A stretch of 64,000 nucleotides of DNA from Alkaliphilus sp. NP8 (lineage in GTDB: Bacteria > Bacillota > Clostridia > Peptostreptococcales > Natronincolaceae). The translations under genes and the position numbers were made by a program. Shown in pieces: positions 45,113-54,154 of the stretch. Under the pieces are notes generated by a model. The model saw only the letters and a list, made by a program, of their open reading frames with translations. It did not search any database and had not been told where the DNA came from. The first letter of the stretch is position 1. Every line of letters starts with the position of its first letter. The DNA lies in assembly GCA_015978205.1 (NCBI GenBank), contig JADWMM010000030.1, forward strand, positions 29,116-93,115, in the 5' to 3' direction.

Positions 45113-47806
45113 TTATTTTGCATCGTACCAATTGTCAGCATAAGATAAATCTACCTTTAAAGGTACTGACATTTTAATCGCACTTTCCATAGATTCTTGA
45201 AGAATTTTTGCTACACTGTCTGTTTCAGCCTCTGGACATTCTATAATTAATTCATCGTGTACTTGAAGTATTAAATTAGCCTTATAATTTTCCTTTTTTA
45301 ATCTTTTATAAACTTTAACCATGGCTATTTTTATAATATCTGCTGCACTTCCTTGTATAGGTGTATTCATAGCTATACGCTCTCCAAAGCTTCTTATATT
45401 ATAGTTAGATGATTTTAACTCTGGCAAATATCTCATTCTGTGAAGTATTGTTGTTACATAACCTTTTTCCTTTCCTTCTTTAACTATATTCTTCATATAT
45501 TCTTTTATAGAAGGGTATTTATCTAAATAATTTTCTATGTATTTCTTTGCTTTACTAACTGGTATATTTAAATTCTGAGATAGTCCAAAATCACTTATAC
45601 CGTAAACAATACCGAAGTTAACTGCCTTAGCATCACTTCTCATAAGAGAAGTTACTTCATCCACAGGAACATCAAATATTTCAGATGCAGTTCTTCTGTG
45701 TATATCCTGATTTTTTATAAATGTATCGATTAAATTTTTATCACTTGCAATATGTGCTAATACTCTAAGCTCGATTTGAGAATAATCTGCATCAATAAAT
45801 TTATATCCATTATCTGCAACAAATACTTTACGTAACCTTCTACCCATTTCTAACCTTACTGGTATATTCTGAAGATTAGGTTCTGTACTCGAAATTCTGC
45901 CTGTAGTAGTTACAGTTTGATTGAAGCTGGAATGAATACGGTTTGTTATTGGATTTATAATATTAAGAAGACCATCTACATAAGTTGTTTTTAGCTTTGT
46001 AACTTGCCTATACTCAGATATTTTAGGAATAATATCGTGTTTATCATGTAGTTTTTCAAGTACATCAGCATTTGTAGAATATCCTGTTTTTGTTTTCTTT
46101 ATAGGTGGTAGTTCTAACTTTTCAAAAAGTATTTGCCCTAACTGTTTTGGTGAATTTATGTTGAACTCTGTATCAGCTAGATTATAAATTGTTTTGGTTA
46201 GTTCATCTATTTTTTCTTTAAACTCCACCTCTAAGGCTAATAACATATCCTTATCTACTTTAACTCCTTCAAACTCCATAAAAGCTAAGACTTCTACTAA
46301 AGGTAATTCTACATTATAATAAAGTTCATGCAGCTCTAAGTTCTCTATTTTATATTTAATCATATTTGAAATATTAGGAATAACCCTAACATAGCTACAA
46401 AGTAATTTTTTTAATTCTTCCTCCGGTGCTTCGTATAAAGCAATTTTCTTTTTACCTTTGCCTGTTAATTTTTCTTCTTCTCCAATTTCTTCTCCTAAGT
46501 ATTTAATAGTTAAATCTTTTAAAATATACTTAGATTTAGCTGCATCTATTAAATATTCTCCAACCATAGTATCAAAATGTAAGTTTGAAATGCTGATATT
46601 ATAAGGATAAAAGTGTACAATTTCTTTTTTGAAGTCATGACCTATCTTTTGTATATTATCAGCTTCTAAGACTTCTTTTAATTCTTTTAAAAACTCTTCT
46701 TTTTCAGTAAAGTCCTTTAAGTTTATAAAATATTGAACATCACCTGTGGTTGAAATAGATATATACATAATTTTATCAGTTACAATGTTTTTTTCTTCTG
46801 TAACTGTTTTTAAAACCATCTGACCTTGTTTTTTTATTTCTTCAAACATATTTTTTGCAATCTTTATATCTTTAACTTCAATAATATTTTCTTTTTTATT
46901 ATTTTTACTCTTAGATTTTTCTTTATCGTCATCATTGGATTCATCTACATTATTAATACGAGAAATAAGACTATTAAATTCATATAATCTAAATAATTCA
47001 AATAGCTTATCATAGTTTACTTCTTTCATTTTAAGATCTTCTAAATTAATTTCTACAGGTACATTTGTAATAATAGTAGCTAATCTTTTACTTAGAATTG
47101 CTTGTTCTCTATTAGTCTCTATTTTTTCTTTTAATTTACCTTTAATTCCATCTGTATTCTGTATTAAGTTTTCCATAGTCTCAAACTGCTTTAAAAGCTT
47201 TATGGCGGTTTTTTCTCCAACTCCAGGTACACCTGGTATATTATCCGATTTATCACCCATTAATCCTTTTAAATCTATAAATTGTTCGGGTGTAACTTCA
47301 TACTTTTCTATTACCTTCTTATCATCGTACACTTCTAATTGAGATATGCCTTTTTTAGTAAAAAGTACTTTAGTGCGATCAGAAGTTAACTGAAGAGCAT
47401 CTCTATCTCCAGTTACAATTAAACTTTCTAAACCTTTTTCTTCACAGTGTTTAGATAAAGTCCCGATTAAATCATCTGCTTCAAAGCCTTCTAATTCAAT
47501 TCTATATACATCAAATGCGTCTAATACTTCTTTCAATGGTTCTATCTGTTCTGCAAGCTCTGGCGGCATTTTCTTCCTGCCTGCTTTATACTGTGTGTAC
47601 TCTTTATGTCTAAAAGTTGGTGCTTTCTTATCAAAAGCTACACCTATGTAAGTGGGGTTATAATCATCTATTACTTTAAGTAGCATGTTCACAAATCCAT
47701 AAATAGCATTAGTATGCTTTCCTTCCTTAGTTGTTAAAGGTGGTAATGCATAAAATGCTCTATTAATCAAACTATTTCCATCAATAATTACTATTCTTTC
47801 TTCCAT
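45113..47806 (-). CDS. polA: DNA polymerase I
   Basis: The 897-residue enzyme has an N-terminal 5'-3' exonuclease (1-290; GDRDALQL, LMGDKSDNIPGVPGVGEKTA), a middle 3'-5' exonuclease-like domain and a C-terminal polymerase domain (motif A DADYSQIELRVLAHI, motif C VHDELI). The DxE exonuclease residues are not seen in the middle domain, so proofreading is probably absent, as in Bacillus-type Pol I. The ATG at 47806 is 11 bases past AAGGAGGG; a TTG at 47815 is too close to it. Confidence 0.97.
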   Translation of the reverse strand: MEERIVIIDGNSLINRAFYALPPLTTKEGKHTNAIYGFVNMLLKVIDDYNPTYIGVAFDKKAPTFRHKEYTQYKAGRKKMPPELAEQIEPLKEVLDAFDVYRIELEGFEADDLIGTLSKHCEEKGLESLIVTGDRDALQLTSDRTKVLFTKKGISQLEVYDDKKVIEKYEVTPEQFIDLKGLMGDKSDNIPGVPGVGEKTAIKLLKQFETMENLIQNTDGIKGKLKEKIETNREQAILSKRLATIITNVPVEINLEDLKMKEVNYDKLFELFRLYEFNSLISRINNVDESNDDDKEKSKSKNNKKENIIEVKDIKIAKNMFEEIKKQGQMVLKTVTEEKNIVTDKIMYISISTTGDVQYFINLKDFTEKEEFLKELKEVLEADNIQKIGHDFKKEIVHFYPYNISISNLHFDTMVGEYLIDAAKSKYILKDLTIKYLGEEIGEEEKLTGKGKKKIALYEAPEEELKKLLCSYVRVIPNISNMIKYKIENLELHELYYNVELPLVEVLAFMEFEGVKVDKDMLLALEVEFKEKIDELTKTIYNLADTEFNINSPKQLGQILFEKLELPPIKKTKTGYSTNADVLEKLHDKHDIIPKISEYRQVTKLKTTYVDGLLNIINPITNRIHSSFNQTVTTTGRISSTEPNLQNIPVRLEMGRRLRKVFVADNGYKFIDADYSQIELRVLAHIASDKNLIDTFIKNQDIHRRTASEIFDVPVDEVTSLMRSDAKAVNFGIVYGISDFGLSQNLNIPVSKAKKYIENYLDKYPSIKEYMKNIVKEGKEKGYVTTILHRMRYLPELKSSNYNIRSFGERIAMNTPIQGSAADIIKIAMVKVYKRLKKENYKANLILQVHDELIIECPEAETDSVAKILQESMESAIKMSVPLKVDLSYADNWYDAK

Positions 47807-47941
47807 GGGGCTCAATTCCCTCCTTTAGATATTATCAATATTTTAGCATTTATTGCTACGTTAGTAAAATACAATTCAATTAATATTAAAATTATATATA
47901 TTTATATTCTTTACATAGTATTTTATAAAATTACATATTAA

Positions 47942-47970
47942 AACCCACTAATTTATTTAAATAGTGGGTT
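47942..47970 (-). terminator. Terminator after the anti-sigma factor gene
   Basis: AACCCACTA/TAGTGGGTT hairpin followed by TTAATAT on the minus strand, between the sigma operon and polA. Confidence 0.75.
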
Positions 47971-48011
47971 ATTTAATAATATTCAACATTTCAAGTATAT
48001 ATAGTTTAATT

Positions 48012-48656
48012 TTATCTTCTTAAAAACCTATATATAAAGAATCCAATACCTAAGACTAGTATAGATGTTATAACTGGATTTACTATTTTTATCTTGTTTT
48101 CTTTTGGTATTTCACCTTGGACTTTAGCTTTATCTTCTGAGGCTGTAGTATTATCTAGTTCTGCCTCATTATTTTCATCAAACGACTCAATTGACATTGT
48201 TTTAGGTGCTACTTTCCGTTCTTGTGTTAATTCTTCAGACTCAGTTTTAAATTCTGAGTTTTCTTTAATGTTATTATTTCTTTCAGTTTTAGCTATATCC
48301 ATCTGTTTATCCATATTTTGATTTATCAAATAATTATTTAATAAAGATAATGACATAACAGTGATTAATAGACCTGCTACTACACCAGTTAATATTTTAA
48401 TTTTATTCGGGAATTTGTTTTCACTTTTACAAGTATTTTCAGCTTCTAATTTTTGTCTTAATTCATCGGAAAAATTTTGTGGAAGCTCTACTTCTTCAAT
48501 ATTATTTGTGCTTTTAACAATTATTTTTAGGTTTTGAAAAGCAACTTTACAATTTTCACATTTATTTATATGATTTTCAAAGTCTAGCTTTTCTTCATCT
48601 GAAATCATGTTATCTATATATGCTGATGCATATAAATCAAAATCTTTGCAGTTCAT
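48012..48656 (-). CDS. Zinc-type anti-sigma factor with two membrane segments
   Basis: The 214 residues begin with a ZAS domain (zf-HC2): His29, Cys33 and Cys36 in HINKCENC, plus Cys3. A membrane helix follows (about 87-110), then an acidic extracytoplasmic region of about 80 residues and a second hydrophobic helix at the extreme C-terminus (about 193-210) ending in RFLRR. The classical RsiW has only one helix. It lies 13 bp after the ECF sigma gene and should sequester it until a membrane signal triggers proteolysis. Confidence 0.88.
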   Translation of the reverse strand: MNCKDFDLYASAYIDNMISDEEKLDFENHINKCENCKVAFQNLKIIVKSTNNIEEVELPQNFSDELRQKLEAENTCKSENKFPNKIKILTGVVAGLLITVMSLSLLNNYLINQNMDKQMDIAKTERNNNIKENSEFKTESEELTQERKVAPKTMSIESFDENNEAELDNTTASEDKAKVQGEIPKENKIKIVNPVITSILVLGIGFFIYRFLRR

Positions 48657-48669
48657 ATTATCACTCCCT

Positions 48670-49245
48670 TCAATTCTTTAGATTTTCTTCGATTATTGTC
48701 TTTAAGTTTTTCCGAGCTCTACTTAGCCTAGACTTTACTGTGCCTTCGGAACAATCTATTATTTCAGATATTTCCTTGTAAGAAAACTGTTTAATATCTT
48801 TTAAAATTATAATTCTTCTATGATCATCACTCAATTTATTTATAGCTTTGTGAACTAACCTTTGAACTTCTTTCTTTTCAAATGCCTGTTCTGGAGTTTC
48901 TTCACCGCTATTTATTTGTAATGTATAGCTACTCTCTTCTGTTTCATATTCACGATCTAAATATACAACATTATCTTTTCTATTTTTTCGAATAAAATCA
49001 ATACAAGCATTATTGACAATAGTATATAACCAAGTTGAAAAACTGCTTTTCTCATTAAATTTTTTTATTCCTCTATAAGCTTTTACTAAAGCTTCTTGAG
49101 TAACATCGTTAGCATCTTCCAAATTTCCAAGCATACGGTATGCTATATTAAATATTTTTTTCTTATGAGAAATAATTAATTCTTCAAAACTTTCTACATC
49201 TCCAGCCTTTGATTTTTCGATTAAGGAGGATTCATCTAAGCTCAA
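48670..49245 (-). CDS. ECF-type RNA polymerase sigma factor (SigW/SigM-like)
   Basis: About 191 residues with sigma region 2 (YRMLGNLEDANDVTQEALVKAYRG, WLYTIVNNACIDFIRK) and region 4 (LSDDHRRIIILKDIKQFSYKEISEIIDCSEGTVKSRLSRARK). It probably responds to envelope stress. A TTG at 49245 lies 8 bases after GAGGAG and is preferred over GTG at 49254. An ECF-like promoter (49282-49306) suggests self-activation. The exact regulon cannot be told from the window. Confidence 0.92.
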   Translation of the reverse strand: MSLDESSLIEKSKAGDVESFEELIISHKKKIFNIAYRMLGNLEDANDVTQEALVKAYRGIKKFNEKSSFSTWLYTIVNNACIDFIRKNRKDNVVYLDREYETEESSYTLQINSGEETPEQAFEKKEVQRLVHKAINKLSDDHRRIIILKDIKQFSYKEISEIIDCSEGTVKSRLSRARKNLKTIIEENLKN

Positions 49246-49281
49246 AGTTTTCACTCCTCTCCCTCCACTCCTGATATATTT

Positions 49282-49306
49282 GACGAAAATTCATGTATTT
49301 TGTTCC
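49282..49306 (-). promoter_or_regulatory. ECF sigma factor autoregulatory promoter
   Basis: Minus-strand GGAAC at 49302-49306, 16-base A/T-rich spacer, CGTC at 49282-49285. This matches the SigW/SigM/SigV-type consensus and lies 37 bp before the sigma factor start. Confidence 0.75.
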
Positions 49307-49421
49307 ATATTAAGTATAAAAAATATACTATATATATACAACTAAAATTTAAAATAATTTTAAAATATAGTAAAAATTTCAAGTGAATAATAGTTTTAAA
49401 CTATTACTAATCTTTATATTA

Positions 49422-49450
49422 TTGACTTCGCTATTAGTCTATGATAAAAT
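49422..49450 (+). promoter_or_regulatory. Promoter of tRNA-Leu(CAA)
   Basis: TTGACT, 17-base spacer, TAAAAT; 19 bp before the tRNA. Confidence 0.75.
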
Positions 49451-49469
49451 TATTCTTGTATTAAAATAT

Positions 49470-49556
49470 GCCGTGGTGGCGGAACTGGCAGACGCAGCAG
49501 ACTCAAAATTTGCCGATGGCAACATCGTGGGGGTTCGATTCCCTTCCACGGCACCA
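49470..49556 (+). tRNA. tRNA-Leu (anticodon CAA)
   Basis: Class II tRNA of 87 nt with encoded CCA. Acceptor GCCGTGG/CCACGGC, anticodon stem GCAGA/TTTGC with loop CTCAAAA, long variable arm, T-loop TTCGATT. Reads UUG codons. Confidence 0.95.
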
Positions 49557-49575
49557 AATATCATAACCTTTAATA

Positions 49576-49617
49576 AAAACCATGCACTTCTTAACTTGAA
49601 ATGCATGGTTTTTATTT
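49576..49617 (+). terminator. Terminator of tRNA-Leu(CAA)
   Basis: AAAACCATGCA/TGCATGGTTTT hairpin followed by TATTT; it touches the stop of the convergent gene. Confidence 0.85.
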
Positions 49618-49954
49618 ACATATTTTTTTCTTTTATATATTGTTCTCTACATTCCCAGCTAGAAAAATACTTAGGTCCTTCTTTTTCTATAAGCTGATAT
49701 GCTTCTTTTTTAGGTAAATGCATTTCACATATTTCATCATAAACTAACTCTTCCATACCATCTTTATATTTATTACTGATTTCATTTTCCACTAAATCAT
49801 TTTCATGATAAACTTTATAATTATCTAAAACTTCATCATCTTTTTTCATAAATATTTGGTTTTTAGCAATAGACATCTTAATTAAAAGTTTTATCAAAAG
49901 GTTTATAGTAAAGAATATAATAAAAACTCTCATTATCCCTATAACTCCTTCCAC
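49616..49954 (-). CDS. Membrane-anchored protein with degenerate PP0621-like cysteine motif
   Basis: About 112 residues: an N-terminal membrane helix (about 5-25), a charged linker and a C-terminal segment CEMHLPKKEAYQ....KYFSSWECREQY. That resembles the small PP0621/YHS-like zinc finger (C..C...LP..EA....yFCS..C/HR..y) with one Cys of the first pair and one of the second missing. A GTG at 49954 is 7 bases after AGGAGG; an ATG at 49933 after AAGGAG is also possible. Function unknown. Confidence 0.5.
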   Translation of the reverse strand: MEGVIGIMRVFIIFFTINLLIKLLIKMSIAKNQIFMKKDDEVLDNYKVYHENDLVENEISNKYKDGMEELVYDEICEMHLPKKEAYQLIEKEGPKYFSSWECREQYIKEKNM

Positions 49955-50051
49955 AAACATCCCTCCTACTATATATTAAAAATAAGCAATAATATTATGT
50001 ACTTTTTATATATGGTATATAGTATAAAATATATTTATTTTTTTTTCAACA

Positions 50052-50501
50052 TTATACAAGTATAATTTTGTCGGGTACTATTTTTAAAATTTTTTTAAAA
50101 TTTTTATTTATTATTTCTTCCATATCTAATTTAAGCATTTCCATATTTTCAAATTTACTATAGTCTAAAGTATAAGTTTTAATTACTTTTAATAGGGTAT
50201 TTTTAAACATGTATTTATTATTAATATTTTTCATATTTAAATTTTCAGGCAAGAAATTCTTAATATCACTATTACTTACAACTTTTATTGCAATAAAAGT
50301 TATATTAGGAACTTCAAAAGAATCTATACATATTGAATTTATTTTGTATTTAGTACAAAATGTGGTAAGATCATCATTTAATTGTTCTAATATAATGTCT
50401 AATGAATAATCCATATTTTTATTCAAAAAATCATATAGATTAACAAAAAACTCCTTTTGCTTTGTAATTTTATAATCATTTATGTCTATAATTTGGGACA
50501 T
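50052..50501 (-). CDS. Hypothetical protein, 149 residues
   Basis: I do not recognise a family. It starts MSQIIDINDYKITKQKEF and is soluble, Asn/Lys/Ile-rich, mixed alpha-beta, with two isolated Cys and no membrane helix. ATG behind AGGAAAAG. Divergent from the CDF transporter gene. Its leader resembles that of the 37307-37774 protein. Confidence 0.5.
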   Translation of the reverse strand: MSQIIDINDYKITKQKEFFVNLYDFLNKNMDYSLDIILEQLNDDLTTFCTKYKINSICIDSFEVPNITFIAIKVVSNSDIKNFLPENLNMKNINNKYMFKNTLLKVIKTYTLDYSKFENMEMLKLDMEEIINKNFKKILKIVPDKIILV

Positions 50502-50600
50502 AATTCTTTTCCTCCTATATTCTTATTTATTAATAGAAGTATCTGCATATACTAATTATTGTATTCAAAACAATATGTAACCTATTAAATTGGAAAAATT

Positions 50601-50629
50601 TTGTTAAATATAAAATAAATTAAGATAAT
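50601..50629 (+). promoter_or_regulatory. Promoter of the CDF transporter gene
   Basis: TTGTTA (50601-50606), 17-base spacer, GATAAT (50624-50629), 22 bp before the start. Confidence 0.65.
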
Positions 50630-50651
50630 AAAATTTAAAGGAAGGTGCTAA

Positions 50652-51527
50652 ATGGAAAATAAAATTAGATACAAAAAATCTAAAAGAGTTTCAATTATAA
50701 GCATATTAGTCAATATTGGACTAACTATGGCAAAAGCATTTATTGGTGTATTATCTGGAAGTACTGCATTAATAGCTGATGCGTTTCATTCTGCATCAGA
50801 TTTATTTAGTACAATTATAGTTATGCAAGGCATAAAAATTGCGCATCAGCCTCCTGATGAGTCGCATCCATATGGTCATCATAGAGCTGAATCAATAACC
50901 TCTAAAATACTAGCTATAATATTAATGATAACAGCAGTAGGAATTGGAAATGAATCATATCAAATTTTAAAAAGTTCATCTATAAATACTCCTCAAGTTT
51001 CTGCTATTTATGCAGCTATTTTATCCATTGTTGCAAAGGAACTTATGTATAGATATGCTTTTAAAGTAGGTAAGGAAATAAATAGTCAAGCTCTCATTGC
51101 TGACGCATGGCATAATCGTAGTGATGCTTTTTCATCTATCGCTGCAGTTATCGGTATTGCTGGTGCTTTATTAGGATATCCTATAATGGACCCTCTAGCT
51201 GGTATAGTTGTTGCTATTCTAATTTTTAAAACCGGAATAACTATTTATATTGATGCTATTAAAGTTTTAATGGATACAGCACCACCAAAAGAAATAATTG
51301 ACAAAATTCAGAAATCTGCTAAAAAATCTCCTGGAGTTATAGAAATACATGATATTAAAGTAAGACAATATGGTCCTAAATATTTTGTAGATTTAAAAAT
51401 ATGCGTTGATCCTTACATAACCGTTGAAGAGGGCCATCGTATTTCTGGACAAGCAAAGCAACATATTATACAATCTGACTTGGACATTTTAGATGTTTTA
51501 GTCCATGTAAATCCTTGTAAAGAATAG
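50652..51527 (+). CDS. Cation diffusion facilitator (CDF) family metal exporter
   Basis: The 291-residue membrane protein has about six helices and the paired metal motifs HSASD (about 47-51) and HNRSD (about 155-159), followed by a C-terminal cytosolic ferredoxin-like domain (about 205-291). CDF proteins exchange Zn, Fe, Mn or Co for protons. The D...H/D pattern (ADAFHSASD, ADAWHNRSD) fits FieF/MamM-type iron or zinc/manganese exporters; metal cannot be assigned from sequence. ATG start behind AAAGGAAGG. Confidence 0.93.
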   Translation: MENKIRYKKSKRVSIISILVNIGLTMAKAFIGVLSGSTALIADAFHSASDLFSTIIVMQGIKIAHQPPDESHPYGHHRAESITSKILAIILMITAVGIGNESYQILKSSSINTPQVSAIYAAILSIVAKELMYRYAFKVGKEINSQALIADAWHNRSDAFSSIAAVIGIAGALLGYPIMDPLAGIVVAILIFKTGITIYIDAIKVLMDTAPPKEIIDKIQKSAKKSPGVIEIHDIKVRQYGPKYFVDLKICVDPYITVEEGHRISGQAKQHIIQSDLDILDVLVHVNPCKE

Positions 51528-51597
51528 TTATATAGTTGAAATTGTTCTAAAATAATGGTAATATTCCTATATAATGTATATTAAAGGTGGAAAAAAT

Positions 51598-52497
51598 ATG
51601 GATTTTAGACAATTAGAATCATTCATAGCAATAGCAAAATTTAAAAGTTTTTCAAAAGCTGCCAATTACTTATATCTTACTCAGCCAACTATAAGTAGTC
51701 ATATTCTGAATTTAGAAAAAGAATTGAATACAATTTTAATTAACCGGTCTAATAAGAAAATTTCACTTACTAAAGCTGGTGAAATTTTCTATGATTATGC
51801 CATTAACATTATTAATTTAAGAGAAACAGCTAGATTTAAATTAGGTGAATTTAAAGGAAAAATCATAGGAAATGTTGAAATAGCTTCTAGTACAATCCCC
51901 GAACAGTATATAATTCCAGAACTAATAAGTGAATTTGGTAAAATTTATCCAGATGTAACTTTTACTGTACTCCATTATGATTCTGCTCAAGTCGTTAAAG
52001 GTATTCTCAATGGTGATGTGGATTTTGGAATTGTTGGAGCAAAAATAAATCAAAAACAATTAAAATATGTAGAGCTTACAAGTGATGAACTGGTATTAGT
52101 CACTCCATATACCGAAGACTATCTTAATCAAGATGTCTACATAAATTTAGAAGATCTTTTAAATGAAAAGTTTATCTTAAGAGAACAAGGGTCTGGCACT
52201 AGAAATATAATCGAACAAGCTTTTAAAGAACATAATGTTGATATAAAACAATTACAAACTATTGCATATGTAGAAAATACAGAATCAATAAAGCAATGTA
52301 TAAGAAAATCTCTAGGTGTTTCTATATTATCAAAACGAGCAATTGAGGATGAAGTTAAGTATAATCTATTAAGCTATAAAAAAATAAAAAATATTAATTT
52401 AAATAGGAAATTCTACTTTGTTTATCATAGTCAAAGATCACCATCTCCTTTAGAGATAGAATTCCAGAAATTTGTTTGTGATTATTTTAAATCTTAA
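51598..52497 (+). CDS. LysR family transcriptional regulator
   Basis: The protein has 299 residues from ATG at 51598 (behind AAAGGTGG). An N-terminal winged HTH (MDFRQLESFIAIAKFKSFSK, LTQPTISSHILNLEKEL) precedes a type 2 periplasmic-binding-like effector domain (from about 88). Overall it looks like the LysR group associated with selenium metabolism in Clostridia, but I cannot confirm that. Its neighbour is the CDF exporter gene, 70 bp upstream on the same strand. The target is unknown. Confidence 0.9.
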   Translation: MDFRQLESFIAIAKFKSFSKAANYLYLTQPTISSHILNLEKELNTILINRSNKKISLTKAGEIFYDYAINIINLRETARFKLGEFKGKIIGNVEIASSTIPEQYIIPELISEFGKIYPDVTFTVLHYDSAQVVKGILNGDVDFGIVGAKINQKQLKYVELTSDELVLVTPYTEDYLNQDVYINLEDLLNEKFILREQGSGTRNIIEQAFKEHNVDIKQLQTIAYVENTESIKQCIRKSLGVSILSKRAIEDEVKYNLLSYKKIKNINLNRKFYFVYHSQRSPSPLEIEFQKFVCDYFKS

Positions 52498-52549
52498 ATA
52501 AAAATAAAGATAGATATTAGTAATTACTAATATCTATCTTTATTTTTAT
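52498..52549. terminator. 52-bp perfect palindrome, bidirectional terminator
   Basis: Two exact 26-bp halves starting right after the LysR stop codon; the sequence ends in ATTTTTAT on both strands. It serves the convergent LysR and degV genes. Confidence 0.85.
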
Positions 52550-52577
52550 AATATTTCAATTTAACTTATATTTCCAA

Positions 52578-53402
52578 CTAAAAACATACTAATAATCCAC
52601 CTTTCCCTGAATGAGTTCCTATTACAGGCCCCATTGTAGTCAATAAAACTTGAGACGGATTAAAACGCTTAATTATTTCCTTTTTTAAAGCTAATGCATC
52701 TTCTACACAATCACAGTGAGTTATTCCTACGATTCTATCTTTAAGATCTATATTTTTAGATTCAATCTGGTCTATCATAAAGTTAATAGACCTTTTTTTA
52801 CCGCGCAATGTTTTTAAAACTTTAACATATCCTTCTTCAACATGTACTACAGCTTTTAAATTCAAAAGATTCGCTACCATTTTTTTAGTTCTAGTTACTC
52901 TTCCACCTTTAACTGCATTTTCTAAGCTTTCTAAATAAACTATTACCTTCATCTCTTCTCTGTAATCTTTTAGCTTTTGAACTATACTCTCTAAGCTAGC
53001 TCCTTCATTACGCATTTCACATGCTTTTAAAACTTGTATACCTACTCCTGCAGATCCACTTAAACTGTCAAACACTTCTACTTTTTTTTCGATTATATCC
53101 TTTGCCATTATTGCTCCGTTCATTGTACCACTTAATTTTGAAGAAAGGTGTATACTCAATATTTCACTAGTCTTTTGAGCTGCTTTTTTAAATGTATTAA
53201 TAAACCTTTCAGGTGAAGGTTGAGAAGTCTTCGGAATGTTATGAGACGATTCCATTTTTTTATAAAACTCCTCATGAGTTAAATCTATACCATCTATGTA
53301 GTTTTTTCCATCTATTTCTATATTTAAGGGAACAACCAAAACATCATTTTTTTCTAAAATTTCTTTAGGCAAATCACAAGAACTATCTGTAATTATTTGC
53401 AT
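52578..53402 (-). CDS. degV: DegV family fatty-acid-binding protein
   Basis: The 274-residue protein begins MQIITDSSCDLPKEI, the DegV start, and has the fatty-acid pocket Ser in SSKLSGTMNG. DegV/FakB proteins bind fatty acyl chains for phosphorylation by FakA. ATG at 53402 follows GGGAGG. It lies next to degU and degS as in Bacillus. Confidence 0.93.
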   Translation of the reverse strand: MQIITDSSCDLPKEILEKNDVLVVPLNIEIDGKNYIDGIDLTHEEFYKKMESSHNIPKTSQPSPERFINTFKKAAQKTSEILSIHLSSKLSGTMNGAIMAKDIIEKKVEVFDSLSGSAGVGIQVLKACEMRNEGASLESIVQKLKDYREEMKVIVYLESLENAVKGGRVTRTKKMVANLLNLKAVVHVEEGYVKVLKTLRGKKRSINFMIDQIESKNIDLKDRIVGITHCDCVEDALALKKEIIKRFNPSQVLLTTMGPVIGTHSGKGGLLVCF

Positions 53403-53489
53403 TAAAAATCCTCCCATTTTTATTTTTATTTAAATTAAAAAGCTAAAAAATTTATCAACTGAGTATAAGTATATGTATAATTGAAACAT

Positions 53490-54143
53490 TTATAGCTTTT
53501 TAATATTATTTTTATACGCATATATAGCAGCCTGTGTACGATCATTTACATTAATTTTTTTAAATATATTAGATACATGATTTTTTACAGTTTTTTCACT
53601 AATAAATAAGTTTTCTCCTATTTCTCGATTATTAAATCCTTCTGCTATTAACGTTAAAATTTCATATTCCCTTTTTGTTAAATTATCTTCTCTAAAATTT
53701 TTCACAACACTTTCTTCTTTATGATTAAATTCACTTACTAATTCAGTTGCTAAAGTGGGATAAATATAGCTGGATCCTTTAAACACATTTCTAATAGCCT
53801 TAATTAAACTTTCACTTTCAGCATCTTTTAATATATATCCATTTGCTCCTAGATTAATTGTTTCAAACAAATATTCTCTTTCTTCATGAAAAGTAAGCAT
53901 TATTACTTTTATATTTTTATCCATGTCTTTTAATCTTCTTAAAGTTTGTATTCCATTTAATTTTGGCATATTAATATCTAATAGAATAATATCTGGTTTA
54001 AGATCTTGTACCATTAAAATTGCTTCTTTTCCATTTCCTGCAAGTCCTACTACATTTATACCTGATTCTAATTCAATAATTTGCTTTAATCCATGTCTTA
54101 CTAACGAATGGTCATCAACTACTAAAACTTTTATATCATCCAC
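53490..54143 (-). CDS. degU: Response regulator, NarL/DegU type
   Basis: The 217 residues have a receiver domain (Asp10, Asp11, phospho-Asp56 in ILLDINMP, Lys in KDAES) and a LuxR-type HTH at about 150-217 (LTKREYEILTLIAEGFNNREIG). It is paired with the DegS-like kinase 11 bp upstream. DegU controls exoenzymes, motility and competence in Bacillus; targets here are unknown. GTG start behind GGGGG. Confidence 0.92.
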   Translation of the reverse strand: MDDIKVLVVDDHSLVRHGLKQIIELESGINVVGLAGNGKEAILMVQDLKPDIILLDINMPKLNGIQTLRRLKDMDKNIKVIMLTFHEEREYLFETINLGANGYILKDAESESLIKAIRNVFKGSSYIYPTLATELVSEFNHKEESVVKNFREDNLTKREYEILTLIAEGFNNREIGENLFISEKTVKNHVSNIFKKINVNDRTQAAIYAYKNNIKKL

Positions 54144-54154
54144 TATTTTTCCCC

